A stretch of DNA of 7,058 bases from Candidatus Zixiibacteriota bacterium (GCA_030591405.1 JAUVBC010000112.1:1-7058), one strand, 5' to 3'. Shown: positions 1 through 6,181, counted from the stretch's first letter. Made by a program: numbers and translations. The notes: generated from the sequence alone by a model not told the origin.

Positions 1-32
1 AAACATAAATATTACCATTTTTTAATTAAACC

Positions 33-165
33 TATTTATGGATAAAACTAAATCATGGACAAATTATGAGTCTAAAATTAAAAAAATGACAAAACACCTG
101 TCCGCCGCAGGAGGAAACCTATTTCGTTGAATTGATATGATAGAGAACGACTTAGAAGAAAATAT
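33..165 (+). repeat. Degenerate dispersed repeat, left cluster, unit 1 (plus partial unit before it)
   Basis: Positions 61-165 align by eye with 6519-6620. Shared blocks, in order, are AAATTATGA, CTAAAA, AAATGRCAAAAC, a GC-rich core, CCTATTTCGTTG (CCCATTTTCGTCG in the other copy), a TATG/TATGA block and a purine-rich end. The GC-rich core at about 97-115 can fold CCTG with CAGG over a 7-base loop. Positions 33-63 look like a truncated further copy (ATTTATGGATAAAACTAAAT, then CATGGACAAA). Alignments need indels that are not multiples of three, so this is non-coding repeat DNA rather than a gene remnant. The family was not recognised and its function is unknown. The alignment was made by eye, so the ends are approximate. 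Confidence 0.55.
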
Positions 166-214
166 ATCTTTCCCAATGCTGATGTCGGCCACCACCCGCG
201 GCAAATTAAAAACA

Positions 215-290
215 AAAAGTTCTTTTTTGACAAAACGAACCCATATTGCTTGTACTATATGCAAGAGAATGAGTTACAAGAAAATTTATG
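215..290 (+). repeat. Degenerate dispersed repeat, left cluster, unit 2
   Basis: This stretch aligns closely with 6440-6506. Both contain TTTTTG, two variable bases, AAAACGAACCCAT, a TTGTA block, TATG, a purine-rich stretch and TTACAAGAA. A single one-base indel separates the copies after the TTGTA block, which would shift any reading frame, so the conservation is at DNA level. It belongs to the same family as the units at 61-165 and 6519-6620 but lacks their GC-rich core. Function is unknown. Confidence 0.6.
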
Positions 291-484
291 AAAATGCAGG
301 GATTGTTTTATCGACGATATTTGACAGGCCGACGAAGCTAACTTTTTTCGATAAAATTTGCTCACAAAATATAATTAATTCTGTTATCACATTGTATAGT
401 AAACAGTTACGAAATTTTGACTGTTTTTTTAAAAAAAGTGATTGATTTTTAGAAAGTTTGAGCGATGTTATTAGTAGAGTTTAT
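291..484. other. Intergenic stretch without a recognisable feature
   Basis: With the repeats before it, this makes about 480 bases with no convincing gene. Stop-free stretches exist, but the longest one on the plus strand (137-445) crosses the dispersed repeat and its product resembles nothing known to me. A TTGACA at 321-326 and a TTGACT at 417-422 have no good -10 box at proper spacing. The promoter of the downstream nuclease gene is presumably here but cannot be placed. Confidence 0.4.
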
Positions 485-1123
485 ATGAAAATTCCTAAAA
501 AAAGATATTTGATCCCGATTTTTATTCTATTTGTTCTGCTAATTCGCTATGTTCCTGAAATCGGCCGAGATAAGTCACCAGAAGACAGATACTTAGTTAC
601 AAAAGCGATCGATGGAGATACAATTGAGCTGTCTGGCGGGGATAAGCTGCGGCTATTGGGGATTGACAGCCCGGAACGGGGTGATCTATATTATGACTCG
701 GCAACAGCCTGTTTAACCTCGCTCGTTGCAAACAGAACTGTAACAGTCACTTACTCAAAGAAACGCCGTGATCGTTATGGCCGGATTCTCGGTTACCTGT
801 TTATTGATGATATTTGTGTTAATGAGGCAATTCTAAGGTCAGGAATGGCAAATGTTTACCTTTTTGATGATAATTTATCCGACTCAATCAGAATAATCGG
901 TCTTTTGAATGCCCAAAAAGAAGCAATCGCAAACAAAAAGGGAATTTGGGCGCGACCGGTATCGGATGAACCCTTTTATTTGGCCATCAAAGGAAAACTT
1001 CGTTTTCACAGGCCATCCTGTCAATCAGTTAGAAATAGGCCGGAAACAGACTATATTAAATATTTTTCCCGATTTGATGCTTTTAATGATGGTCTTTCAC
1101 CTTGTCGAAACTGCCGACCATGA
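485..1123 (+). CDS. Membrane-anchored thermonuclease (SNase-like) with C-terminal His/Cys motif
   Basis: Staphylococcal-nuclease-family protein of 212 aa, expected to cleave DNA or RNA in a calcium-dependent way outside the cytoplasmic membrane. Residues 1-21 form a basic start and one hydrophobic segment (about 8-20), an uncleaved anchor or signal peptide. The nuclease fold spans about 35-160. Aligned to S. aureus nuclease, the metal and catalytic residues are all present: IDGDT gives Asp43 and Asp45, LRLLGIDSPE gives Arg56, Asp61 and Glu64 (equivalents of Arg35, Asp40, Glu43), and DRYGR gives Arg100 (equivalent of Arg87). The C-terminal 45 residues carry FHRPSC and PCRNC, a His175/Cys179/Cys207/Cys210 set resembling the Ada-type zinc-binding tail often attached to such nucleases; zinc binding is inferred. 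I chose the ATG at 485 over an in-frame TTG at 458 because it directly precedes the basic-hydrophobic segment; neither has a strong Shine-Dalgarno. The lipoprotein gene starts 60 bp downstream. Confidence 0.88.
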   Translation: MKIPKKRYLIPIFILFVLLIRYVPEIGRDKSPEDRYLVTKAIDGDTIELSGGDKLRLLGIDSPERGDLYYDSATACLTSLVANRTVTVTYSKKRRDRYGRILGYLFIDDICVNEAILRSGMANVYLFDDNLSDSIRIIGLLNAQKEAIANKKGIWARPVSDEPFYLAIKGKLRFHRPSCQSVRNRPETDYIKYFSRFDAFNDGLSPCRNCRP

Positions 1124-1171
1124 GATTTTCCGTTTTTTCCGGTTTCTGCTGGTTTTTTTTGAATAATCGTG

Positions 1172-1177
1172 TATAAT
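1172..1177 (+). promoter_or_regulatory. Candidate -10 box (TATAAT) directly before the lipoprotein gene
   Basis: A perfect TATAAT ends six bases before the ATG at 1184, so transcription at normal spacing would begin at or next to the start codon and give a leaderless mRNA. No Shine-Dalgarno precedes this ATG, which fits. No recognisable -35 lies about 17 bp upstream, and TATAAT arises often by chance in AT-rich DNA, so this is tentative. Confidence 0.25.
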
Positions 1178-1183
1178 ATTGAT

Positions 1184-1612
1184 ATGACAACAAAAAGAGT
1201 ATTATTGCCACTGTTAATTATATTAAGCTGTTCAATTTTAATTACAGCTTGTTTTGGTCCCAAAAGGACTATTTATACTTCTCCACCGGCCCGGGATATC
1301 CCTCTCGATTCGGTTAAGGTAGAGATCGACCCCTATAGAATTGTGCCGCCGGCTGATTCCTTCTTGCTTGAATTTACTGTTCCCGGTGATAGCAGTTGTC
1401 CGGTCAAAATTGACTTTAAAAACTCCCAGCATAAAGTTGAGCGATTATTAGCTGACTCAGTTTTTTCCGCCGGTCCTAACCGGCTGTTCTGGAGTCGGAT
1501 TGACAAAAAAGGGGAATCAATCAAATTTTACCATGCCTATTATTATGATATCACTATCTGCGACAGTAACTATACCAAGAGCTTTTATTATCGCCGGGAG
1601 CTGATTGATTAG
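1184..1612 (+). CDS. Small lipoprotein with FlgD-Ig-like domain
   Basis: Predicted lipoprotein of 142 aa; the specific family is not recognised. Residues 1-22 form a type II signal peptide: MTTKR, a hydrophobic core, then the lipobox I-T-A-C with Cys23 as the likely lipidated residue (Cys16 in I-L-S-C is a less likely alternative). A Pro-rich linker (about 30-58) leads to a domain at about 60-138 with the rhythm of FlgD-Ig/type IX sorting-tail beta-sandwiches: a VKIDFKN strand, then VERLLADSVFSAGPNRLFW, a W-x-x-x-D-x-x-G turn (W103 to G110) and a YYYDI strand. That likeness is pattern-based and has no search behind it. A structural or adaptor role at the outer membrane or periplasm is possible; no enzymatic motif is visible. 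The ATG at 1184 was preferred to an in-frame GTG at 1169 because it gives a standard signal peptide and avoids starting inside the TATAAT region. Confidence 0.72.
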   Translation: MTTKRVLLPLLIILSCSILITACFGPKRTIYTSPPARDIPLDSVKVEIDPYRIVPPADSFLLEFTVPGDSSCPVKIDFKNSQHKVERLLADSVFSAGPNRLFWSRIDKKGESIKFYHAYYYDITICDSNYTKSFYYRRELID

Positions 1613-1692
1613 TATTTGGTTTCAGGTTGATACATCTATTCTCCGTTGAGCATATTCCTGCATATTATCTGATTTATTTGTACTATTGATGG

Positions 1693-1724
1693 TGCACTGT
1701 TTCTATTTGTCAAAAAACTGTGCA
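1693..1724. repeat. Imperfect inverted repeat upstream of the response regulator
   Basis: TGCACTGTTT at 1693-1702 faces AAACTGTGCA at 1715-1724, with 9 of 10 positions complementary across 12 bases. A third related half-site, TGCACTATGAACTGTT, follows at 1735-1750. The group sits about 80-135 bp upstream of the regulator's start codon, so it could be an operator, possibly autoregulatory, or a transcript hairpin. There is no T-run after the second arm, which argues against a terminator. No known operator was recognised. Confidence 0.3.
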
Positions 1725-1817
1725 AATTTTGATATGCACTATGAACTGTTAAAGCCGATACAATAAGGGAAATCGCCACTATGGCAAATGAATTAAAATA
1801 AACGTTCTTAATGCATC

Positions 1818-1823
1818 GAGGAG
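1818..1823 (+). promoter_or_regulatory. Shine-Dalgarno that fixes the start of the response regulator
   Basis: GAGGAG lies five bases upstream of the ATG at 1829. The upstream in-frame ATG at 1811 has no such site and would add six residues before the conserved receiver-domain start, so 1829 is the better initiation codon. Confidence 0.7.
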
Positions 1824-1828
1824 CAAAC

Positions 1829-3199
1829 ATGCCGAGCATATTAGTTATAGATGACAAAGATTCGATGCGGACAATGCTGTCACAGACTCTTCAGGAAGAA
1901 GGGTTTCAGGTTGACGCCGTTGAGGGTGGCCAAAAAGGACTTGATCTGGCTCGCCTCAAAAGTTATGATCTGGCCCTGACCGATCTCAAGATGCCGGAGA
2001 TGAATGGGCTTCAGGTTTTATCTACATTAAAAGAAATTGATAATGATATGGCGGTAGTTATTATGACCGCCTATGGTACAGTTGAGACAGCCGTTGAGGC
2101 GATGAGAAACGGCGCCTATGATTTTATAACCAAACCGTTTGATCCCGATCATCTGACCGTAATCATCCAACGTGCACTGGAGAATCGTCGATTATTGGCC
2201 GAGAATAGTCTGCTTCGTGAAGAACTCGCGCATAATCTTGGCTTTAGCGAAATAATCGGACAGAATGAAAAGATGATCGAAGTTTCTAAACTGATCCAGA
2301 AGGTCGCCGGCTCGGATACGTCAGTTCTTTTGCAGGGAGAATCAGGTACAGGTAAAGAGCTGTTTGCGCGGGCGATACATAACCTGTCGCCACGACGCGA
2401 TAAGCCGTATGTAGCATTAAACTGCGCGGCGATCCCCACGGAACTTTTGGAAAATGAACTTTTTGGTTCGGAAAAAGGTGCCTATACCAGTTCAGTATCC
2501 CGCAAAATGGGTAAATTCGAAATTGCCGATTCGGGAACAATTTTTCTCGATGAAATCGGCGATCTGGAAGTATCGCTTCAGGCCAAACTGTTAAGGGTTC
2601 TGCAGCAGAAAAAATTTGAACGGCTGGGCGGAACTAAAACTGTATCGGTCAATGTTCGTGTCGTTGCCGCCACCAATATGGATCTCAATGAGATGATAAA
2701 GAAAAAACAGTTCCGCGAGGATCTGTACTATCGACTCTCGGTTTTTCCAATCACGATTCCGCCGCTTCGGGAACGTCCCGATGATATTAAACCGCTGTCC
2801 GAATATTTTATTGATAAATATATCAAGGACATGAAAAAACCGATGAAAACGCTTTCGCGCGAAGCTACAAATCTGCTTGAAAAATATCACTGGCCGGGTA
2901 ATGTTCGCGAACTGGAAAATACGATCGAGCGGTCAATTATTTTGGCCGAAGGTAAAAAAATAACTCCGGATCATCTTGCCATCAGACTTCGCTCTACTAA
3001 TGAAATCAGATTGCGCGAAGGTGCCGGACTAAAGGAAATTGGCGGGCACGCCCAAAGACAGGCCGAAAGGGCAGCGATTATCCGGGTACTCAATCAGGTT
3101 CGTGGAAACAAAAGAAAATGTTCGGAAGTATTAAAAATTGATTACACCACTCTGTTTGACAAAATAAAGAAATACGAGATCGATACAACTAAAATTTAA
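1829..3199 (+). CDS. NtrC-family sigma-54-type response regulator with atypical GAFTGA loop
   Basis: Two-component response regulator and AAA+ transcription activator of 456 aa, a normal length for the NtrC group. The receiver domain (1-115) has acidic residues Asp8 and Asp9, phospho-acceptor Asp52 in TDLKMPEMNG, Thr80 and Lys102. A short helical linker leads to the AAA+ domain (about 142-365) with Walker A GESGTGKE (170-177), Walker B GTIFLDE (236-242) and the arginine-rich REDLYYRLSVFP and LRERPDDI segments. A Fis-type helix-turn-helix closes the protein (about 415-452, ERAAIIRVLNQVRGNKRKC onward). The loop that contacts sigma-54, normally GAFTGA, reads GAYTSS (217-222): the key Thr remains, but Gly-Ala is replaced by Ser-Ser. 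The protein is probably still an ATP-driven activator, but sigma-54 engagement is uncertain. No sensor kinase is in the window, and a terminator follows, so it may be transcribed alone. Confidence 0.95.
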   Translation: MPSILVIDDKDSMRTMLSQTLQEEGFQVDAVEGGQKGLDLARLKSYDLALTDLKMPEMNGLQVLSTLKEIDNDMAVVIMTAYGTVETAVEAMRNGAYDFITKPFDPDHLTVIIQRALENRRLLAENSLLREELAHNLGFSEIIGQNEKMIEVSKLIQKVAGSDTSVLLQGESGTGKELFARAIHNLSPRRDKPYVALNCAAIPTELLENELFGSEKGAYTSSVSRKMGKFEIADSGTIFLDEIGDLEVSLQAKLLRVLQQKKFERLGGTKTVSVNVRVVAATNMDLNEMIKKKQFREDLYYRLSVFPITIPPLRERPDDIKPLSEYFIDKYIKDMKKPMKTLSREATNLLEKYHWPGNVRELENTIERSIILAEGKKITPDHLAIRLRSTNEIRLREGAGLKEIGGHAQRQAERAAIIRVLNQVRGNKRKCSEVLKIDYTTLFDKIKKYEIDTTKI

Positions 3200-3230
3200 T
3201 TAGACCCCTTTTTATGTTTTTCTATACAGT

Positions 3231-3261
3231 AGGCCGTCCTCTCCGGGCGGCCTTTTCTTTT
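3231..3261 (+). terminator. Rho-independent terminator after the response regulator
   Basis: AGGCCGTCC (3231-3239) pairs with GGGCGGCCT (3245-3253) in a nine-base-pair GC-rich stem (one G-T wobble) around the five-base loop TCTCC, followed by TTTCTTTT. It lies 31 bases after the regulator's stop codon and separates it from the dockerin-tailed gene. Confidence 0.88.
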
Positions 3262-3384
3262 GGGGTGGAATAAAAGTTAGCCTCTTTTCTATTGCGTAAT
3301 ATCTCAAATTGTTTATCTTTTATCATTGGTTTCTACAAATAAATTAGTATCTGATTGGGAATATGAAAAAAAGGCAGGTCTGTT

Positions 3385-4356
3385 ATGTGTAGGTTGATGA
3401 GATATTATGTCTTAACGATTTTTATGCTTCTTATTAGTACATCAGGAATCTCTGATGCGGCGGTAATTGCCGATCATACGAAAGTGATTCTGTTTGACCA
3501 GATTCCGGAGTCAGTAATAAATCAGATACAGACCAACTATAATATATTCTACGGACATACCTCGCATGGCAGTCAGATTATGACGGGTCTGTATATGTTG
3601 GAAAGCGAAAATACCCTTTATCAATTGCCTACGTTTTATGAAGTAGGCGATGATTTGGGACATAACGGCGATATCACTTGGGTACCGCCAACCGAAAGCT
3701 GGCTGGATGCTAATCCTGATTATAATGTTGCCATGTGGTCGTGGTGCGGCGGAGCGTCGGATAATACCGAAGAAGGCATAAATATTTATCTGGCGGCTAT
3801 GAACCAGCTGGAACATGATTACCCGGCGGTAAAATTTATTTATATGACTGGTCATCTGGACGGGGGCGGAGTAGATGGCAATTTATATATCAATAATAAT
3901 CAGATTCGGGATTATTGCGATCTCAATAATAAGATACTTTTTGATTTTGCTGATATCGAAAGCTACGATCCTGATGGTACTTATTACCCAGATGAAACCG
4001 ATGCCTGCGGCTGGTGCGCCGATTGGTGTGCAAGTCACGATTGTCCGGCGTGTGGATCATGTGCCCACTCGCACTGTTTTAATTGTTACCAAAAAGGCAA
4101 AGCTTTTTGGTGGATGATGGCGACAATGACTGGGTGGCAAGTCGAGACTGGAGGTTGTGGTGATGCCAATTCCGATGGCTCAATCGATATTCTTGATGTT
4201 GTTTATCTTATCAACTATAAATATAAAGGTGGTCCGCCGCCGATTGATTTGAATCAGGCCGATGTTGATAATAGTGGCGAGATCAATATTCTTGATGTTG
4301 TATATATAATTAATTATAAATATAAATCTGGCCCAGACCCAAACTGCCCGGAATAA
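3385..4356 (+). CDS. Secreted protein of unrecognised family with C-terminal dockerin-like EF-hand pair
   Basis: Exported protein of 323 aa. Residues 1-26 make a signal peptide (Arg3 and Arg6, hydrophobic core 7-18, probable cleavage after SDA or AA). The body (27-255) is not recognised with confidence. It has a HTSHGSQ motif (58-64), WSWCGG (118-123), FIYMTGHLDGG (151-161) and KILFDFADIESYDPDG (183-198). The Ser in an early G-H-x-S block and the beta-strand-like MTGH and DFADIE blocks weakly recall SGNH hydrolases; this is a guess. Residues 208-234 hold eight Cys and three His before a KGKAFWWMMA segment, suggesting disulfides or a metal site. Residues 259-318 are two dockerin-type EF-hand repeats: Asp260/Asn262/Asp264/Asp268/Asp271 and Asp293/Asp295/Ser297/Asn301/Asp304, each followed by an INYKYK helix end. 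The start at 3385 is supported by a purine-rich AAGGCAGG at 3371-3378; Met5 is an alternative. No cohesin gene is in the window. Confidence 0.85.
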   Translation: MCRLMRYYVLTIFMLLISTSGISDAAVIADHTKVILFDQIPESVINQIQTNYNIFYGHTSHGSQIMTGLYMLESENTLYQLPTFYEVGDDLGHNGDITWVPPTESWLDANPDYNVAMWSWCGGASDNTEEGINIYLAAMNQLEHDYPAVKFIYMTGHLDGGGVDGNLYINNNQIRDYCDLNNKILFDFADIESYDPDGTYYPDETDACGWCADWCASHDCPACGSCAHSHCFNCYQKGKAFWWMMATMTGWQVETGGCGDANSDGSIDILDVVYLINYKYKGGPPPIDLNQADVDNSGEINILDVVYIINYKYKSGPDPNCPE

Positions 4357-4359
4357 TGA

Positions 4360-4446
4360 TTTTGTTATAATATCAATATTCTTGATGTTGTTTTTCTGAT
4401 TAATTATAAATACAAAGAAGGCCCCGAGCCAACCCGTTGCTCCTGA
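4360..4446 (+). pseudogene. Vestigial third dockerin half-repeat after the stop codon
   Basis: Just past two consecutive stop codons (TAA 4354, TGA 4357), the same reading frame continues as FCYN and then INILDVVFLINYKYKEGPEP, closing with TRCS and a TGA at 4444. This is the second half of a dockerin EF-hand repeat: it matches residues 300-318 of the gene upstream almost residue for residue, and the DNA matches too (ATCAATATTCTTGATGTTGT occurs in both). The calcium-loop first half (G-D-x-N-x-D-G) is missing. The repeat starts are 99 bp apart (4183, 4282) and then 90 bp (4372). It has no start codon of its own. It is probably the 3' end of a deleted dockerin gene or of a longer version of this one. 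Confidence 0.85.
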
Positions 4447-4562
4447 TATATTTTTTTATCGTCCAATTACATTGTCGAAATCGTTTTAGATTTTCAACTC
4501 TCTTTTACTTCAATTGCCAATAAATGTAAAATTTGGACTAAAATTTGTTATTTGTTGGTTAT

Positions 4563-4636
4563 GGGGAAGGTGTAAAGTGTATATTATTAACGACTTGCTG
4601 GCGTATGTCCACTTAAGATCAAAGGCTTGACTTTAA
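4563..4636 (+). repeat. Left imperfect direct repeat flanking the ATPase gene
   Basis: This copy aligns without gaps to 6182-6255. The core ACTTAAGATCAAAGGC (4611-4626) is identical in both, and GGGG, GTGTAA, TATTATTAA and other blocks keep the same spacing over the 48 bases before it. Weaker similarity continues upstream (CTAAAATT near 4538, TTTAGATTTTC at 4485-4495). The copies are 1619 bp apart and bracket the ATPase gene. In this copy the hairpin TAAGATCA...TGACTTTA is imperfect, unlike the right copy. Confidence 0.75.
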
Positions 4637-4654
4637 ATAATAAAAATGTATATT
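4627..4654 (+). promoter_or_regulatory. Candidate sigma-70-type promoter of the ATPase gene
   Basis: TTGACT (4627-4632) and TATATT (4649-4654) are separated by 16 bases, and transcription would start near 4661. That leaves a leader of about 20 bases holding a GAGGGG ribosome-binding site at 4670-4675, eight bases from the ATG. The -35 box falls inside the left direct repeat at a spot where the right copy reads CTGATC. Promoter preferences of this organism are unknown. Confidence 0.45.
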
Positions 4655-4683
4655 TCTTTTATATTTATTGAGGGGATTTAAAA

Positions 4684-6114
4684 ATGCGAGAAATATCTCA
4701 AAAACAAATTATTGAAAGAGCAGAACAGGAAAACCCGTGGTGGGATAAGCCACATTCTATATCTAAAATGTATTTAGATTGGATGCCAAGGCCCTACTTG
4801 GATTTATTGGCACCACTTGTGATAAACACTAAAGTAAGGCGGTCGGTTGTTTTAATGGGACCAAGACGAGTTGGTAAGACTGTAATGATTCACCACTTGA
4901 TTGCACGACTCTTGGTGAATGGAGTTTCACCACAGAATATATGTTACCTTTCTGTAGATCAGCCAATTTATAATGGCTTATCTTTAGAAGATCTAATTAG
5001 GGTATATGAAAAAGCAGCTTCTATCGACATAACTAAAGATAAATGCTATATATTCTTTGATGAAATACAATATCTTAAAGATTGGGAAAAACATCTTAAA
5101 ACTCTTACTGATTCCTATCCAAATCTCCAATTTCTTGCATCCGGTTCCGCCGCCGCAGCTCTTAAGCTAAAAAGTTCTGAATCAGGAGCTGGCCGATTCA
5201 CCGATTTTTTATTGCCGCCTTTAACATTTTATGAGTATCTGTCTTTATTAAACCAGTCCGATATTATTCAAATTAATGTAAAAGATGGTAAAACTGATTT
5301 CGTACCAATAGATATTTCTTTGCTGAATTCACACTTTATTGATTACCTAAATTTTGGCGGGTATCCTGAGATGGTCTTTTCAGAGGAAATGAAATCTGAT
5401 CCTAAGCGTTATATAAAAAGCGACATTATTGATAAGGTGTTGGTACGAGATCTTCCGCAACTTTACGGAATTCAGGACATACAAGAATTACATTACCTTT
5501 TTACTACTCTTGTATTTAATACAGCTGAAGAGGTTTCATTGGAAGAATTATCAAAAAATTCAGGTGTGGCTAAAAACACAATTAAGAAATACATCGAATA
5601 TCTTGAGGCGGCTTTCCTTATTAAGAAGGTGCATAGAATTGATGAATCGGCGAAACGGTTTAAGAGGGCAACTCATTATAAAATATATTTGACAAATCCG
5701 TCGATGCGTGCCGCCCTTTTTAGTCCTGTTTCTGTGGATGATTCCGAGATGGGTCCACTTGTGGAAACTGCTATTTTTTCTCAGTGGTTCCATACAGATA
5801 GCCTCCTATATTATGCACGCTGGAAGAATGGGGAAGTGGATATTGTTGCACTTAACGATAAAATGAAGCCTTTTTGGGCTGTTGAGGTAAAATGGTCCGA
5901 TGGGCATTATGGACATCCTGAAAAATTAAAATCTCTTAAATCATTTTGTATTAAACATAATCTTGAAAAGCCACTCGTTACAACCAAAACAATAAGCGGA
6001 TTTAAGGATATAGGTGGCATAATTTATCGTTTTCAACCCGCAAGTCTTTATTGTTACATACTGGGTTATAATATTATTAAAGTGAAAAAAAGACAGCATA
6101 ACTCAAATCAATAA
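4684..6114 (+). CDS. AAA_14/DUF4143-type ATPase with PD-(D/E)XK-like C-terminus
   Basis: ATPase of 476 aa of the widespread AAA_14 plus DUF4143 architecture, whose cellular role is generally unknown; members are sporadically distributed and often suspected of defence, toxin-antitoxin or mobile-element roles. The N-terminal ATPase has Walker A GPRRVGKT (59-66), Walker B CYIFFDE (121-127), a sensor-like FLASGSAA (150-157) and the SGAGRF segment (167-172) before LLPPLTFYEYL. The middle part has FGGYPEM (224-230) and a winged-helix-like segment (about 284-315, EELSKNSGVAKNTIKKYIEY). The C-terminus carries Glu361, GEVDIV with Asp386, and EVK with Glu401 and Lys403, spaced like a PD-(D/E)XK nuclease core; cleavage activity is inferred, not shown. 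Length is slightly above the usual 380-450. GAGGGG eight bases upstream supports the start. The gene looks more AT-rich than the response regulator and lies between direct repeats, consistent with horizontal gain. Confidence 0.92.
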   Translation: MREISQKQIIERAEQENPWWDKPHSISKMYLDWMPRPYLDLLAPLVINTKVRRSVVLMGPRRVGKTVMIHHLIARLLVNGVSPQNICYLSVDQPIYNGLSLEDLIRVYEKAASIDITKDKCYIFFDEIQYLKDWEKHLKTLTDSYPNLQFLASGSAAAALKLKSSESGAGRFTDFLLPPLTFYEYLSLLNQSDIIQINVKDGKTDFVPIDISLLNSHFIDYLNFGGYPEMVFSEEMKSDPKRYIKSDIIDKVLVRDLPQLYGIQDIQELHYLFTTLVFNTAEEVSLEELSKNSGVAKNTIKKYIEYLEAAFLIKKVHRIDESAKRFKRATHYKIYLTNPSMRAALFSPVSVDDSEMGPLVETAIFSQWFHTDSLLYYARWKNGEVDIVALNDKMKPFWAVEVKWSDGHYGHPEKLKSLKSFCIKHNLEKPLVTTKTISGFKDIGGIIYRFQPASLYCYILGYNIIKVKKRQHNSNQ

Positions 6115-6132
6115 TATTTGCGTAACAGTTTT

Positions 6133-6171
6133 CCAATTTAGATTTTCGATTTTTTCTAAAATTGGATTTTT
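6133..6171 (+). terminator. Probable AT-rich terminator after the ATPase gene
   Basis: CCAATTTAGA (6133-6142) pairs with TCTAAAATTGG (6155-6165), with one bulged A, followed by ATTTTT. It lies 18 bases beyond the stop codon. The stem is AT-rich with only a few GC pairs, so it may be weak. Its second half merges with the upstream edge of the right direct repeat. Confidence 0.5.
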
Positions 6172-6181
6172 GAGAGTTTTT

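Noticed and set aside
137..445. 102-codon open frame on the plus strand
   Set aside because: It runs through the dispersed repeat (215-290), has no ribosome-binding site or recognisable domain, and other copies of the repeat contain frame-shifting indels. Treated as chance.
909..1166. 85-codon frame overlapping the nuclease gene
   Set aside because: It is an out-of-frame shadow of the SNase-like gene, which has full catalytic motif conservation.
1124..1183. Terminator between nuclease and lipoprotein genes
   Set aside because: There are T-runs (1131-1139, 1152-1160), but I could not find a convincing stem before them.
1636..1857. 73-codon minus-strand frame with a hydrophobic stretch
   Set aside because: It overlaps the start of the response regulator and its Shine-Dalgarno, has no upstream ribosome-binding site of its own and resembles nothing known. 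A tiny membrane protein cannot be fully excluded.
3875..4117. 80-codon plus-strand frame inside the dockerin gene
   Set aside because: It is a shadow of the secreted protein, whose own frame has a signal peptide and EF-hands.
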